Made by a program: the position numbers and the translations under genes
Source: Hymenobacter busanensis
Lineage (GTDB): Bacteria; Bacteroidota; Bacteroidia; Cytophagales; Hymenobacteraceae
Direction: 5' to 3'
NCBI RefSeq assembly: GCF_008727865.1
Contig: NZ_VTWU01000002.1
Span: forward strand, 372,001-436,000
Length of the DNA: 64,000 nucleotides
Part shown: one piece after another, positions 18,101-25,907 of the stretch
Layout: each line of letters opens with the position of its first letter
How positions within the stretch are numbered: position 1 is the first letter of the stretch
The notes under the pieces: generated by a model
Told to the model about the DNA's origin: nothing
The model's database searches: none
Seen by the model: only the letters and a program-made list of their open reading frames with translations

Positions 18101-18892
18101 CTCATCGACAAGGCCGTGCGCATGGGCCAGCAGTACCAGGCCGACCAGGACTCGGCCCAGCAGAGTCTGTTTGGCGGCGGGGCCTTCGGGGCCGTGGCCA
18201 TGCCCCTGCCCAAGGTAGCCGACATGGAGCCTTGGCCCGCTACCGAGCAGCTGCGCCGCGAGAAGGAAGTGGTGGGTTTCTACCTTTCGGGCCACCCGCT
18301 CGACGACTTCAAGCTCGAAATTGACTCCTACTGCACCTGCGGCCTGGACAAGGTGGAGACCTACAAGAACCGCGACGTAACGGTGGCCGGCCTGATTACG
18401 AACGTCATGTTCAAGACCACCAAGACCGGGCAGCCTTTCGTGTCGTTTACGGTAGAAGACTACGAATCGAGCCTGAACCTAGCCCTGTTCCGCGACGATT
18501 ACAGCAAATTCTCCCCGCTGATTAACCCGCGCAACTACGACAAGGAGCAGGTGCCGCCCATGTTCATCCGGGGCAAATATGCCCAGCGTTTCCGCGACTC
18601 CGACCAGTTCGAGTTCAAGATCATGACCATGGAGCCGCTCTTCAACGTGGCCGAGAAGCTAGCCAACGGTGTGCGCGTGCAACTCGATCTGCGCACCATT
18701 ACCGAGCCCTTTATGGACCGCTTTATGGAGGCCGTGGAAGGCTGCGCGGGCTCGAAAAAGCTGGAAATCAAGTTTGCGGAGCCCCACGAGCAGTTGACGG
18801 TCGACACGTACTCGCGCCGCTACCGCATCGAGCCCAAGGAGTTCATCCGCCGCATGCGCGAGATGGAAATCGACGCCTGCCAGCTCATCTAG
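15176..18892 (+). CDS. dnaE: DNA polymerase III subunit alpha
   Basis: The replicative polymerase catalytic subunit (1238 residues). In order: PHP domain beginning HLHCHTQYSLLDG, the polymerase core with GPGRGSAAGS and the metal-binding PDIDIDFDD at residues 474-482, the thumb/fingers including NTGIHAAGV, QYxxxG-type clamp-binding and helix-hairpin-helix regions, and an OB fold near 1060-1140 (VTVAGLITNV). The ATG at 15176 is chosen over 15140 because MPTFSHLHCH is the conserved family start. An overlapping 1044-codon antisense frame is a high-GC artefact. The gene is followed by trxA. Confidence 0.97.
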   Translation: MPTFSHLHCHTQYSLLDGQASISALMKKAQADGMPAVALTDHGNMFGAFNFVAEANKYNVKPIVGCEFYLVDDRHKKSFSREKGERDVRHHQLLLAKDQAGYQNLAKLCSMSFIEGVYSKYPRIDKELLLQYHEGLIATSCCIGAEIPQALLWKTEAEAEEKLKWWLDVFGEDYYIEIQRHGIENIDNTGKSQEDLNQILLRWAQKYNVKVICTNDSHYVNQEDFAPHDLLLCVNTGEEHSIPVGDFQTKYFRLISGQNEVLYDHLDRLRPLAGKDDHVRRQLMRIDEEMQMPKPRSRFGFPNDQFYFKTQAEMAHLFADVPESLDNTNEIVDKITPPKLARDILLPNFPLPAGFANADEFLRELTYVGAFGPGAGKGIVTLAKPPRYAERTPEIEERLEYELRIIQTMGFAGYFLIVQDFINQGRNMGVAVGPGRGSAAGSAVAYCVGITNIDPIKYSLLFERFLNPERVSMPDIDIDFDDVNRQRVIDYVVDKYGKTQVAQIITFGTMAAKSSIKDVARAMELPLPLTNELAKMVPEKPGTTLAGAFAENQELDMIRRDDAPDNLRGQILRLAEKLEGSVRNTGIHAAGVIIAPDDITKYIPVSTSKDSDLLVTQFDGKVIESAGMLKMDFLGLKTLTIIVDALELIKKNHGVDINIDDIPLDDEKTYALYQRGDTIGTFQFESEGMRMYLKDLKPTNIEDLIAMNALYRPGPMQFIPNFINRKHGREEIEYPHELLEPILNYSQGIMVYQEQIMQAAQILAGYSLGGADLLRRAMGKKDMKKMAQEREKFCKGAAELHGIKEKKANEVFDVMEKFAAYGFNRSHSAAYSVVAYQTGYLKANYPAEYMAAVLTNNMSDIKKVTFFIEEARRQSVQVLGPDVNESVLKFNVNEKGQIRFGMAAVKGAGEAAIENIVAERGKKGPFTDIFDFSKRVNLRAVNKKTFESLALSGAFDSFERYHRRQFVEAPSGDQNLIDKAVRMGQQYQADQDSAQQSLFGGGAFGAVAMPLPKVADMEPWPATEQLRREKEVVGFYLSGHPLDDFKLEIDSYCTCGLDKVETYKNRDVTVAGLITNVMFKTTKTGQPFVSFTVEDYESSLNLALFRDDYSKFSPLINPRNYDKEQVPPMFIRGKYAQRFRDSDQFEFKIMTMEPLFNVAEKLANGVRVQLDLRTITEPFMDRFMEAVEGCAGSKKLEIKFAEPHEQLTVDTYSRRYRIEPKEFIRRMREMEIDACQLI

Positions 18893-19024
18893 ATAGGGCA
18901 AGCTCGATATTTGAACTTTCCTCGGCGGCGCATGTTTGACAACCAATCTGCTACCTTGCGCGCCCAATCCGCGTAAGCGGATTACGCAACATCGACCTCA
19001 CTTTTTTCTAAACTGAATACGACA

Positions 19025-19354
19025 ATGGGACACAAAGCCATTGAAATCACCGACGCCAACTTCGACGAAATCATCAACTCGGATAAGCCCGTGCTGGTGG
19101 ACTTTTGGGCCGAATGGTGCGGTCCGTGCCGCATGGTGGGCCCGGTAGTAGAAGAGCTGGCCGGCGAATACGAAGGCAAAGCCGTCATCGGCAAAGTTGA
19201 CGTTGATGCCAACCCGCAGACTTCCGCCAAGTTCGGCATCCGTAGCATTCCTACGCTGCTGGTGTTTAAGAACGGCCAAGTAGTTGACAAGCAAGTGGGT
19301 GCCGTGCCTAAGCATGTGTTGGCCCAAAAGCTCGAAGCCCAAGTAACGGCTTAA
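19025..19354 (+). CDS. trxA: thioredoxin
   Basis: Cytoplasmic dithiol-disulfide oxidoreductase of 109 residues, the standard length. The active site WCGPC (Cys32, Cys35) and the cis-proline loop [11 protein letters not shown] are intact. It sits 132 bases after dnaE and ends in a strong terminator, so it is probably a single-gene unit. Confidence 0.97.
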   Translation: MGHKAIEITDANFDEIINSDKPVLVDFWAEWCGPCRMVGPVVEELAGEYEGKAVIGKVDVDANPQTSAKFGIRSIPTLLVFKNGQVVDKQVGAVPKHVLAQKLEAQVTA

Positions 19355-19380
19355 GCCTTTCGCCGGAATACTTTCCGGTT

Positions 19381-19424
19381 ACGCAACAGCCCCGCTTTCT
19401 GTAGCAGAAGGCGGGGCTGTTGCG
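19381..19424 (+). terminator. terminator after trxA
   Basis: A long stem of ACGCAACAGCCCCGC with its complement GCGGGGCTGTTGCGT, with a small inner mismatch and a loop around 19399-19404. Position between convergent trxA and the TonB-MORN gene suggests use on both strands. Confidence 0.65.
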
Positions 19425-19451
19425 TGTGGGCGGGTATGGTCTTTCGAGCGG

Positions 19452-20390
19452 TTACCAAGTGGCACGGGCCTCCACGGGCGGGGTAGGTGCGGGCTTGGGC
19501 CCACCAAACAGCCGGAAGTCGGGGGCAAAATAGATGGGCACGGTGTAGGTGAAGGCCGTGGGCACGTTGTACTCCCGGCCCGGTTTGAAGCGCGGCAGGC
19601 TTTTCACTACCCGAATGGCTTCGTTGTCGGCGTCGGCGGAGAGGCCGCGCACCACGCGTACCTGGCTCACACGGCCGTCTTCGTCCACGGTGTAGCTCAC
19701 GTAGACTTTGCCGGTAATGCCCTTGCGCCGAGCATCCTTCGGGTATTCGGTGTGGGCGTTTAGGTAGTCGAGCAGAGCGGTTTCGCCGCCGGGAAATTCC
19801 GGTGGTTGCCGCCGCAGCAGCAAGCCGTCGAACAGGGTGCCGTTTTCGTTGTAGAACGTCAGGGCCGTGGGCTGGCCCTGCTCGATGCTCTCGACGGCGG
19901 CAGGCTGGCCGGTGTTGTAGTAGTAACGCCATTCGCCCAGGGCATGGTTGCCGGCGTACTGACCCTCCGAGCGTTTTTGCCCGTTGCGGTGCACGCTCAG
20001 CCAACGCCCCGTGCGCACCCCGTTGTGGTATTCGCCCCGCTCCCGCACCTTTCCGTCGTCGTACCACGCTACGTACAAGCCGGTTACTTCGTCATCGTGA
20101 AAATGCACTTGGCTGGCTTTGGCCCCGTTGGGGTGGTACCAGGTGAAGAGCCCGTTCCGAACCGGCGTCTCCTGGCTTGTGAGGAAGCCCCTGAGCATGA
20201 GGGTGCCGTTCATGGCGTATTCGCGCATGGGCAACAAGCCGGCTTCCGGGCGCTGGTCGACGATGCGGTAATGGCTGGCGCTGTCGGGTACGGTTTCTTC
20301 GTTACGCTCGTTGAGGTACACGGCGGGCAGGCTCTGCGCGGCGCCCCCGAGGGCACTGCAAACAAAAAGCGCAACGAGCAACACTTTCAT
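19452..20390 (-). CDS. TonB C-terminal domain protein with MORN-like repeats
   Basis: A 312-residue exported protein. A signal peptide (1-18) is followed by toxin-antitoxin/MORN-type repeats (about 60-205: GLFTWYHPNGAKAS, GLYVAWYDDGKVRERGEY, GRWLSVHRNGQKRSEGQY, GEWRYYYNTGQP) and a TonB C-terminal domain (about 210-300: FPGGETALLDYL, YPKDARRKGITGKVYVSYTVDEDG). TonB domains normally contact outer-membrane receptors, but this protein has a cleavable signal instead of the usual single inner-membrane anchor plus Pro-rich spacer, so it may not transduce energy. Such MORN-TonB fusions are frequent in Hymenobacter-like genomes. Confidence 0.85.
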   Translation of the reverse strand: MKVLLVALFVCSALGGAAQSLPAVYLNERNEETVPDSASHYRIVDQRPEAGLLPMREYAMNGTLMLRGFLTSQETPVRNGLFTWYHPNGAKASQVHFHDDEVTGLYVAWYDDGKVRERGEYHNGVRTGRWLSVHRNGQKRSEGQYAGNHALGEWRYYYNTGQPAAVESIEQGQPTALTFYNENGTLFDGLLLRRQPPEFPGGETALLDYLNAHTEYPKDARRKGITGKVYVSYTVDEDGRVSQVRVVRGLSADADNEAIRVVKSLPRFKPGREYNVPTAFTYTVPIYFAPDFRLFGGPKPAPTPPVEARATW

Positions 20391-20482
20391 GACCGTGGGC
20401 AGCGGGGCAGAGTATTCTGGGCAATCCTTTCGAAATATACGTTGCCCGAAACTTCCTTGCAGTCAAGCCTCTGGGTTTTTTA

Positions 20483-20523
20483 CAAAAAAAGATACCGGCC
20501 GTGGCGCCACCCACGACCGGTAC
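20483..20523 (-). terminator. terminator of the 989-residue T9SS protein gene
   Basis: On the minus strand a 12-bp stem (20511-20522 with 20493-20504, one G-T pair) is followed by seven T residues (A tract at 20484-20490). Confidence 0.8.
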
Positions 20524-20531
20524 CGGGCGCC

Positions 20532-23501
20532 TCACAATTTCTGGAAGCGCACCTGCACGCGTCTCTGCTTCGTCTCCACCTGCACGAAGTAAAGTCCGCG
20601 GTGCAATTGTCCTACTTCGAGCCGGAGTTGTTGCGGCTGGCTGGAAGCAGGTAATAATTGGGTCAGGCAGGTGCGGCCGAGGGCATCGGTAACGCGCAGC
20701 ACTGCTGGCCCGGTATCGGAGGTTGGGTTGAGTTGCACGTTCAGCCAATCGGTGGCGGGCACCGGCCAGGCTTCCAGTGCGAGAGGTGCTTCTTCGGCAA
20801 CTGTCGTTACCGTGACAATGGGCGAGAAGTAGAACTGCCCGTCAAAATCCACCTGTCGCAGCCGGTAATAGCGCAGGTGCTGGCCACCCACCAAGGCGTT
20901 GTCGTGCAAGTGGGCGTAGTTCGTTGGCGTTGCTTTCGTGCCCTGAGCCGAGTAGGTCTTGAGCACGGTAAACTCCTTTCCATCCACCGAAGTCTGAACT
21001 TCAAACACGGCCGCGTTTTTCTCTTGGGCCGTGCGCCAGTTCAACTGCACATCCTTCCCGTTCAACACGCGACCCTGAAACTCGACCAGCTGCACCGGCA
21101 ACGGATTACGCGCCGTGGCCGATCCGAAAGTGGTATTGGTGCTGGTGCCGTTTACCAACGGCAAGGCCAAGGAGGCATCAAGGTACTTGAAGGTGGTGTT
21201 GGGCGGAGTGGCCTGGCCGTAGTTGGCCCATTGCCCACCTGCCAAACCCACAATGCGCAAGTCCAGCAAAGCCGCTGCCGTTTCCGAAATGTCGCTGAGT
21301 GGCAACGTGTAGTAGAGGCGCATGATGGCGTTGGCAGTACCTGCCGTGCGGGTAACGTCCCAGTACTCCCGGTTGCTGACCTTAAACAAGCCTGAACCCG
21401 GCTCAAGCATGGTGTTATTCGGCGCAGGCGCTACGTAGGCGACAATGCGGTAGGTATTGCTGGTTGCGGCAGTCGGCTTCACGCCGGCCACTTTCAACCG
21501 GCCACTGGCACCCACCGGAAACGTGTATACTTGGGCGGTGCTGTTGGTCTGGCGGGCCAGCGGGCCGGCAACGTAGCTGTTATTCGAGGCATTCTGCCAC
21601 GTAGCAGCCGGCGCAAGTGTGAGCAGGTTAGCAGTGGTTGTCAGCAGGTTTCCTTGCTGCAAGTCCAGCATTCCTGCCAGTTGCGTAGCCCGGCTCAGCG
21701 TCACGTTGCCACCGGTGTTTCGAACGCCGAGCCTAGCTCCTGCTACCAAGTTATTGGGCAGCCCGTTTCCGGTTACTTGGTTGTTGCTGCCAGTGTATAC
21801 GTAGCCCGCGCTGGTGCTGTAGGTGCGGGCACCCGTCACTTGAATATTGCCTGTGTAAGCACCAATAAGTGGTGTTTTAGCGGCAATACCCTGGAAGTGC
21901 CCGATTTCAAGCGTTGCTCCGTTGTTGAGGGTGAAGTCGCCGTCGCCCGTCAGGGTGTTGTCGGCCAGGTCTACGGTGGCTCCGCTTAGCACAGCTACGC
22001 TTACTACCCCGTTGATAGTCGCACTGGAAGCGCGTCGGAACCGTTGCACCGTGTTCCCGCTGAACTGCACCAAGGCCGTTCCGCCGGTAATCTCACGGCG
22101 CAAGTCGCTGTTGGCATTCAACAACAGGTCGCCTTTCAAATCAATGGTGCCGCTGGTGGTGCCTCCGCTAACCAAAAGCGTAGCATCCGATAGGCTCAGC
22201 GCCCCACCCACCCGAAGCGTACCGCTGCCCGATGACGACGTGTTGCTGAGTTCAAACCGCCCCCCATTCATCACGAAGTCGTTGGTCACGTCGAATACCC
22301 GGCTACGCGACGAGCCGTACCGTGCCACGCATACCTGTCCCCCCGTTTGCTCGTAGCTCCCCACCGTAGTAGTAGTAGCGCCCGAGCCAGTGAGTTGCGT
22401 GAGCTGCAGCCGGCCCGAGCCAGTATTACGCACCGTCAACCGGCCGGCAATTTCCATCAACCCGGAGGTATTGAGGTTGAAAGTGGTGCTGCCCGACCCC
22501 GAAGTACCATAGTTCGGCGTGTCCCATACCACGTTTCCGAATGTTTGGCCGTCGTTGGCGAAATCACTCGCGTCAGTTACCTGCTTGATTTCCAGAGTCG
22601 ACGTGGGGCTCCAAACCGCTTTCGGCAGCGCGCCTCCGTTGGCCGAATGGGTATAGGTTGCGCCTGCACCCACTTCCATGGAGCCTCCCAGCGCAAACGT
22701 GATGTCGTGCGTATTGCTCTGATTACGGAAGGTGCCTTTCATCAGCAGATCGGGCAAAGTAGAGCCAGTCGTATGTGTTACCGTAATGGCACCGTTGGGC
22801 AATTGCACCATCAAGCCACCTGCTTCTACCAATGCTTCGGTGAGGGTTACTGCAGCATTTACCAAAAGTTGGCCGCCACTTTGCACCGTCAGGGCTTCAA
22901 AGGTTGGGCCGCTGGCATCTACGCTCAAGGTTCCTCCGTTGCCTACCAAGGTAGGACCCAGTACGGTGTTGGTCGTCACCCCGTCGGCCAGTTTCACTTC
23001 GCCGTCGTCCTTCACGGTAACCTTGCCCAAACGCCCTTCACTAGCCAAGGTCGCCACCGCGTTATTGCTCACACTCGTTTCGCCAAAGTTGGCCAACTCG
23101 GTGTTTACAATCAGTTGAGTGCTGGTGCCGTCTACAATCATTTCGGCGCAAACCAAACGAGCATTGACAGTGAGTTTACCTACATCCGTGCCGGTGCCTG
23201 GCTCTACCACAATCTTGTTGACGTCGTTACTTACGCCCGCGTTGTTGATTACTTTGGGGTGCCGTACGTAAAAGGTTTTGGTGAAATCCAGTGCGCGAGT
23301 GTTGTTGGGAGTCCAGCCCGCAGCCGTCAAACGCTCCCAACCGCTTCTATTGGTGAAAGCCAACGGCGTGCTCAACGAACGGTAGTCGCCCACGTTTTGG
23401 GCAGCTATGGGTATTGCGCCGCTAAGAAGGTATGCTAGCAGCAAAACCCACAGGCGTAGGCACATAGGCCCGTCGCCTGTCAGCTTGGTTATGGCAGACA
23501 T
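20532..23501 (-). CDS. large secreted protein with T9SS type A sorting domain
   Basis: A 989-residue secreted protein. A hydrophobic signal segment ends near AIPIAAQN. The central 750 residues are rich in Thr, Gly, Asn and Val with a repeating beta-helix feel (runs such as GNGLPNNLVAGARL, LSRATQLAGMLDLQQGNLLT), the kind seen in Bacteroidota adhesins. About residues 805-895 look like a fibronectin-like module (VQLNWRTAQEKNAAVFEVQ), and the last 80 are a type A sorting domain (LEAWPVPATDWLNVQL ... GLYFVQVE). An internal ATG at 23465 would give a shorter, more conventional signal peptide and is a real alternative start. Function probably adhesive or structural. Confidence 0.85.
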   Translation of the reverse strand: MSAITKLTGDGPMCLRLWVLLLAYLLSGAIPIAAQNVGDYRSLSTPLAFTNRSGWERLTAAGWTPNNTRALDFTKTFYVRHPKVINNAGVSNDVNKIVVEPGTGTDVGKLTVNARLVCAEMIVDGTSTQLIVNTELANFGETSVSNNAVATLASEGRLGKVTVKDDGEVKLADGVTTNTVLGPTLVGNGGTLSVDASGPTFEALTVQSGGQLLVNAAVTLTEALVEAGGLMVQLPNGAITVTHTTGSTLPDLLMKGTFRNQSNTHDITFALGGSMEVGAGATYTHSANGGALPKAVWSPTSTLEIKQVTDASDFANDGQTFGNVVWDTPNYGTSGSGSTTFNLNTSGLMEIAGRLTVRNTGSGRLQLTQLTGSGATTTTVGSYEQTGGQVCVARYGSSRSRVFDVTNDFVMNGGRFELSNTSSSGSGTLRVGGALSLSDATLLVSGGTTSGTIDLKGDLLLNANSDLRREITGGTALVQFSGNTVQRFRRASSATINGVVSVAVLSGATVDLADNTLTGDGDFTLNNGATLEIGHFQGIAAKTPLIGAYTGNIQVTGARTYSTSAGYVYTGSNNQVTGNGLPNNLVAGARLGVRNTGGNVTLSRATQLAGMLDLQQGNLLTTTANLLTLAPAATWQNASNNSYVAGPLARQTNSTAQVYTFPVGASGRLKVAGVKPTAATSNTYRIVAYVAPAPNNTMLEPGSGLFKVSNREYWDVTRTAGTANAIMRLYYTLPLSDISETAAALLDLRIVGLAGGQWANYGQATPPNTTFKYLDASLALPLVNGTSTNTTFGSATARNPLPVQLVEFQGRVLNGKDVQLNWRTAQEKNAAVFEVQTSVDGKEFTVLKTYSAQGTKATPTNYAHLHDNALVGGQHLRYYRLRQVDFDGQFYFSPIVTVTTVAEEAPLALEAWPVPATDWLNVQLNPTSDTGPAVLRVTDALGRTCLTQLLPASSQPQQLRLEVGQLHRGLYFVQVETKQRRVQVRFQKL

Positions 23502-23701
23502 AAGGTGGAAGGATTGGTGGAGAGATGCACACGTTGCCCTCCGGCGAACGAGGGCGGCAAGCGCACAGCAGCACTGGCAATGCTTAAGCGCGATTGTTAT
23601 GTAATTATAGCAGTATATTTTTTCACTTTAATTTATAAGCATCAAAACCATGTCTTTTATTTTTATATATCCAATTGCCGCGTTAATGTCCAATGAAAAG
23701 C

Positions 23702-23748
23702 CCAAGGCCTGCCCAACGAAGCAATTCACTTCGCTGGGCAGGCCTTGG
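23702..23748 (-). terminator. terminator downstream of the Lrp-family regulator
   Basis: A 20-bp stem with one mismatch (23702-23721 with 23729-23748) lies 27 bases beyond the stop codon of the Lrp-like gene. Confidence 0.65.
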
Positions 23749-23774
23749 TGGTGCCCTCAGTAACTGATGTGTGC

Positions 23775-24239
23775 CTAGATAAGCTGAATTGGTCGGTTTA
23801 GCGTTTCCTCCAAGGAAATCAACGTTTCGGTACGCTCAATGCCTTCAATCAACTGGATGCGGTCATGCAGTACATCGCGCAAGTGCTGGGTGTCGCGGCA
23901 TACCAAACGGGCAAACACCCCATAGGCTCCGGTGGTGAAATGAATGCTCACTACCTCAGGAATATCACGCAGTTGTTCGGCCACACTATTGTAAACCGAA
24001 CTCTTAAGCAGGTAGATGCCCAAGAACGCGTTTACTCCATACCCCAGCTTGGGGTAATCAATCTTCAACGTAGCTCCGCGCACAATGCCTAGTTCCTCTA
24101 AGCGGGCCATGCGCACATGCACCGTGCCACCCGACACATGCACCTTCCGAGCTATTTCCGTGTAAGGCATTTTGGCGTCTTCAAGCAATAAAGCCAAGAT
24201 TTTACGGTCGGTGTCGTCAAGTTCGTAATTACGGGCCAT
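23775..24239 (-). CDS. Lrp/AsnC family transcriptional regulator
   Basis: A 154-residue feast/famine regulator. Residues 1-60 form the AsnC-type helix-turn-helix (LDDTDRKILALLLEDAKMPY ... VSGGTVHVRMARLEELGI) and about 68-150 the ligand-binding RAM domain (AFLGIYLL ... TGAYGVFARLVC ... EGIERTETLISL). Start 24239 is preferred to 24269 because the family begins with MARNYELDDTDRKIL. Bacteroidota members of this type often sense amino acids and act as octamers. The target genes are unknown; the long AT-rich gap upstream may hold its own operator. Confidence 0.9.
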   Translation of the reverse strand: MARNYELDDTDRKILALLLEDAKMPYTEIARKVHVSGGTVHVRMARLEELGIVRGATLKIDYPKLGYGVNAFLGIYLLKSSVYNSVAEQLRDIPEVVSIHFTTGAYGVFARLVCRDTQHLRDVLHDRIQLIEGIERTETLISLEETLNRPIQLI

Positions 24240-24324
24240 TTTAAAGGGTGCTATTTGAAAAGGTGTCAAAAAGTGCGGCTTAAAATAAAAATACAGTAAA
24301 AATCACCCGTTGATGATGAAAATA

Positions 24325-24355
24325 TTTTATGATACCGATCCTTATGTTACATTTG
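24325..24355 (+). promoter_or_regulatory. candidate promoter driving a non-coding transcript
   Basis: TTTT at 24325-24328, exactly 19 bases, then TACATTTG at 24348-24355, a full TAnnTTTG match. The only feature downstream on this strand is the structured region that ends in a terminator at 24592, so this promoter would drive an RNA of about 230 bases with no convincing open reading frame. Confidence 0.5.
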
Positions 24356-24361
24356 TTGCAA

Positions 24362-24592
24362 TACAACGCAGCAGGCGTTGCCGAATTTGTAGAAAGCAGG
24401 AAAAACGAGTTTCTTTTTTCCGTGGCGCAATTAGGCGAAAAACCATCTGTTTGATGATAGAAGCGCTTAATGGAGGTTCGAATCCTCGTTTTACAACTAG
24501 GGGTGGTTTGTGTTGAGGAATTAAAAAGGACGTATCTGGGTGGGTGCGTCCTCTTCAAGAGGCGGCATCTGGGTGGGTGCCGCCTTTTTTTT
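24362..24592 (+). ncRNA. candidate structured non-coding RNA, unclassified
   Basis: The stretch runs from a promoter match to a terminator and holds no credible gene. It contains a tRNA-like T arm (GGAGG, loop TTCGAAT, CCTC; 24472-24487) directly followed by TTTTACA (24489-24495), which can pair with TGTAGAA at 24388-24394 as an acceptor-like stem with one G-U. An alternative 8-bp pairing (24402-24409 with 24485-24492) would break that T arm. The 3' end consists of two tandem hairpins with an identical 12-base loop string. It is not a normal tRNA, since the closed length is about 109 bases and no D or anticodon arm fits. Expression is not shown. Confidence 0.4.
24527..24592. terminator. tandem hairpins with identical loops, terminator in both directions
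   Basis: Hairpin 1 has stem AGGACG (24527-24532) and CGTCCT (24547-24552); hairpin 2 has stem AGGCGGC (24560-24566) and GCCGCCT (24579-24585). The stems differ but both loops contain ATCTGGGTGGGT (24534-24545 and 24567-24578). Eight T residues follow hairpin 2 on the plus strand (24585-24592), and five T residues follow hairpin 1 on the minus strand, which would serve the isoaspartyl peptidase gene. Confidence 0.75.
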
Positions 24593-24773
24593 GCCCTTTT
24601 GGTAAAGCGTAACCCGCTAGCAAGAACAGCCTCAGGTGTACTCGATAGTAAAGGCAGTTACCTTCCAAGAATAGTATGTTTCTCAGCAAACGTAACTTTG
24701 CCTAGCAAAAGTATAGTTAATTACCCCAATTCGTATGCATAACGCATACTTTAGAGTACCAGGCAACTCCCTC

Positions 24774-25889
24774 TCATCGGTAGATTAACACCTTCGTCTC
24801 TCCGTTGGCCTTAATATACCCTCGGTACATTCCTTCCGAATTAAACGGCATGGCAATGTTTCCGGCCGGATCGAGCGCAATCAGGCCGCCGTCGCCACCC
24901 AGTTTGCCCACCTTATCTATGGTCGCCTGGGCAGCCTGTGCTACCGGTACCTGCTGGTACTCAACACGAGCGGCCACATCGCGCGCCACAGTAGCCCGAA
25001 TGAAAAACTCGCCCCAGCCAGTGCACGACACGGCACAGGATTGGTTGTCGGCGTAGGTACCGGCCCCAATGATGGGCGCATCGCCTACTCGGCCGTAGCG
25101 CTTGTTGGTCATTCCGCCAGTGGAAGTAGCAGCTGCCAAGTTGCCGTATTGGTCGAGGGCCACAGCCCCTACGGTGCCGTACTTGCGCCCCTCGACGAAA
25201 ATGGGCGGTTCGGCATAGCCCTGCGGCTTTCCTGCTTTGGTCTTGGTTTTGGACTTGCCGGGCGCGGCCGGGGCAGCCGCTTTGGTGGGCGCATTCAGCT
25301 GATCAGTAACAACTCCTTTTTCCGAAGCCAGTGCTTTTTGGAGCTGTTGGTAGCGCGCTTCGGTGTGAAAGTAGCTGGGCTCCACAATAGCAAGCCCCTT
25401 CTCTTTGGCAAACTGGTCGGCGCCCGGCCCCACTAGCAGCACGTGCTCCGACTTGTCCATCACGGCGCGGGCCGCAGTGATGGGGTTTCGCACGGTGGTT
25501 ACTCCGGCTACCGAACCGGCTTTAAGGGTCTTCCCATCCATGATGGCGGCGTCGAGTTCGTTGCGGCCGTCGTGGGTGAAAACGGCTCCTTTGCCGGCAT
25601 TGAACAGGGGCGAATCTTCCATCACCCGAATGGAGGCTTCCACCGCATCCAGCGAAGAACCACCCTGCTTGAGAATGGCATAACCGGTTTGCATAGCTTG
25701 GTTAAGCGCATCGGTGTAGGCCTTTTCCTTTTCGGGCGTCATATTCTGCCGCGTAATGGTGCCCGCGCCACCGTGAATAACCAGCGTAATGCGGTTAGGG
25801 TCGGCGGCGCGCTGCGTGGCGGGCGTCTGGGCTTGCACAGTCCCAGCCATCAAGAGCAAGAAGAGGAGCTTTTTCACGGTGGCAGGCAA
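24774..25889 (-). CDS. isoaspartyl peptidase / L-asparaginase (Ntn hydrolase)
   Basis: A plant-type asparaginase precursor of 371 residues that would hydrolyse beta-aspartyl dipeptides and asparagine after autocleavage. A signal peptide (1-20, GTVQAQ) indicates a periplasmic enzyme. The alpha part has the family start LVIHGGAGTI, and the autocleavage site is before the Thr of YGTVGAVALDQYGNLAAATS; the substrate loop GRVGDAPIIGAGTYAD is present. Between the subunits lies a 20-residue Lys/Ala/Pro/Thr-rich linker (about residues 203-222). It is followed by the tandem hairpins and preceded by the dsbD gene 18 bases away. Confidence 0.92.
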   Translation of the reverse strand: MPATVKKLLFLLLMAGTVQAQTPATQRAADPNRITLVIHGGAGTITRQNMTPEKEKAYTDALNQAMQTGYAILKQGGSSLDAVEASIRVMEDSPLFNAGKGAVFTHDGRNELDAAIMDGKTLKAGSVAGVTTVRNPITAARAVMDKSEHVLLVGPGADQFAKEKGLAIVEPSYFHTEARYQQLQKALASEKGVVTDQLNAPTKAAAPAAPGKSKTKTKAGKPQGYAEPPIFVEGRKYGTVGAVALDQYGNLAAATSTGGMTNKRYGRVGDAPIIGAGTYADNQSCAVSCTGWGEFFIRATVARDVAARVEYQQVPVAQAAQATIDKVGKLGGDGGLIALDPAGNIAMPFNSEGMYRGYIKANGETKVLIYR

Positions 25890-25907
25890 GACAACAGAAT
25901 ATTTAAG

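Noticed and set aside
15161-18295. A 1044-codon minus-strand open frame
   Set aside because: It is antisense to dnaE, whose motifs are complete. Long antisense frames are expected in high-GC coding DNA.
24388-24496. A tRNA gene between lrp and the asparaginase gene
   Set aside because: The T-arm and acceptor-like stem are present but the length is about 109 bases, the T stem has a G-G mismatch, and no D arm or anticodon arm can be folded. Kept as a motif inside a candidate RNA instead.
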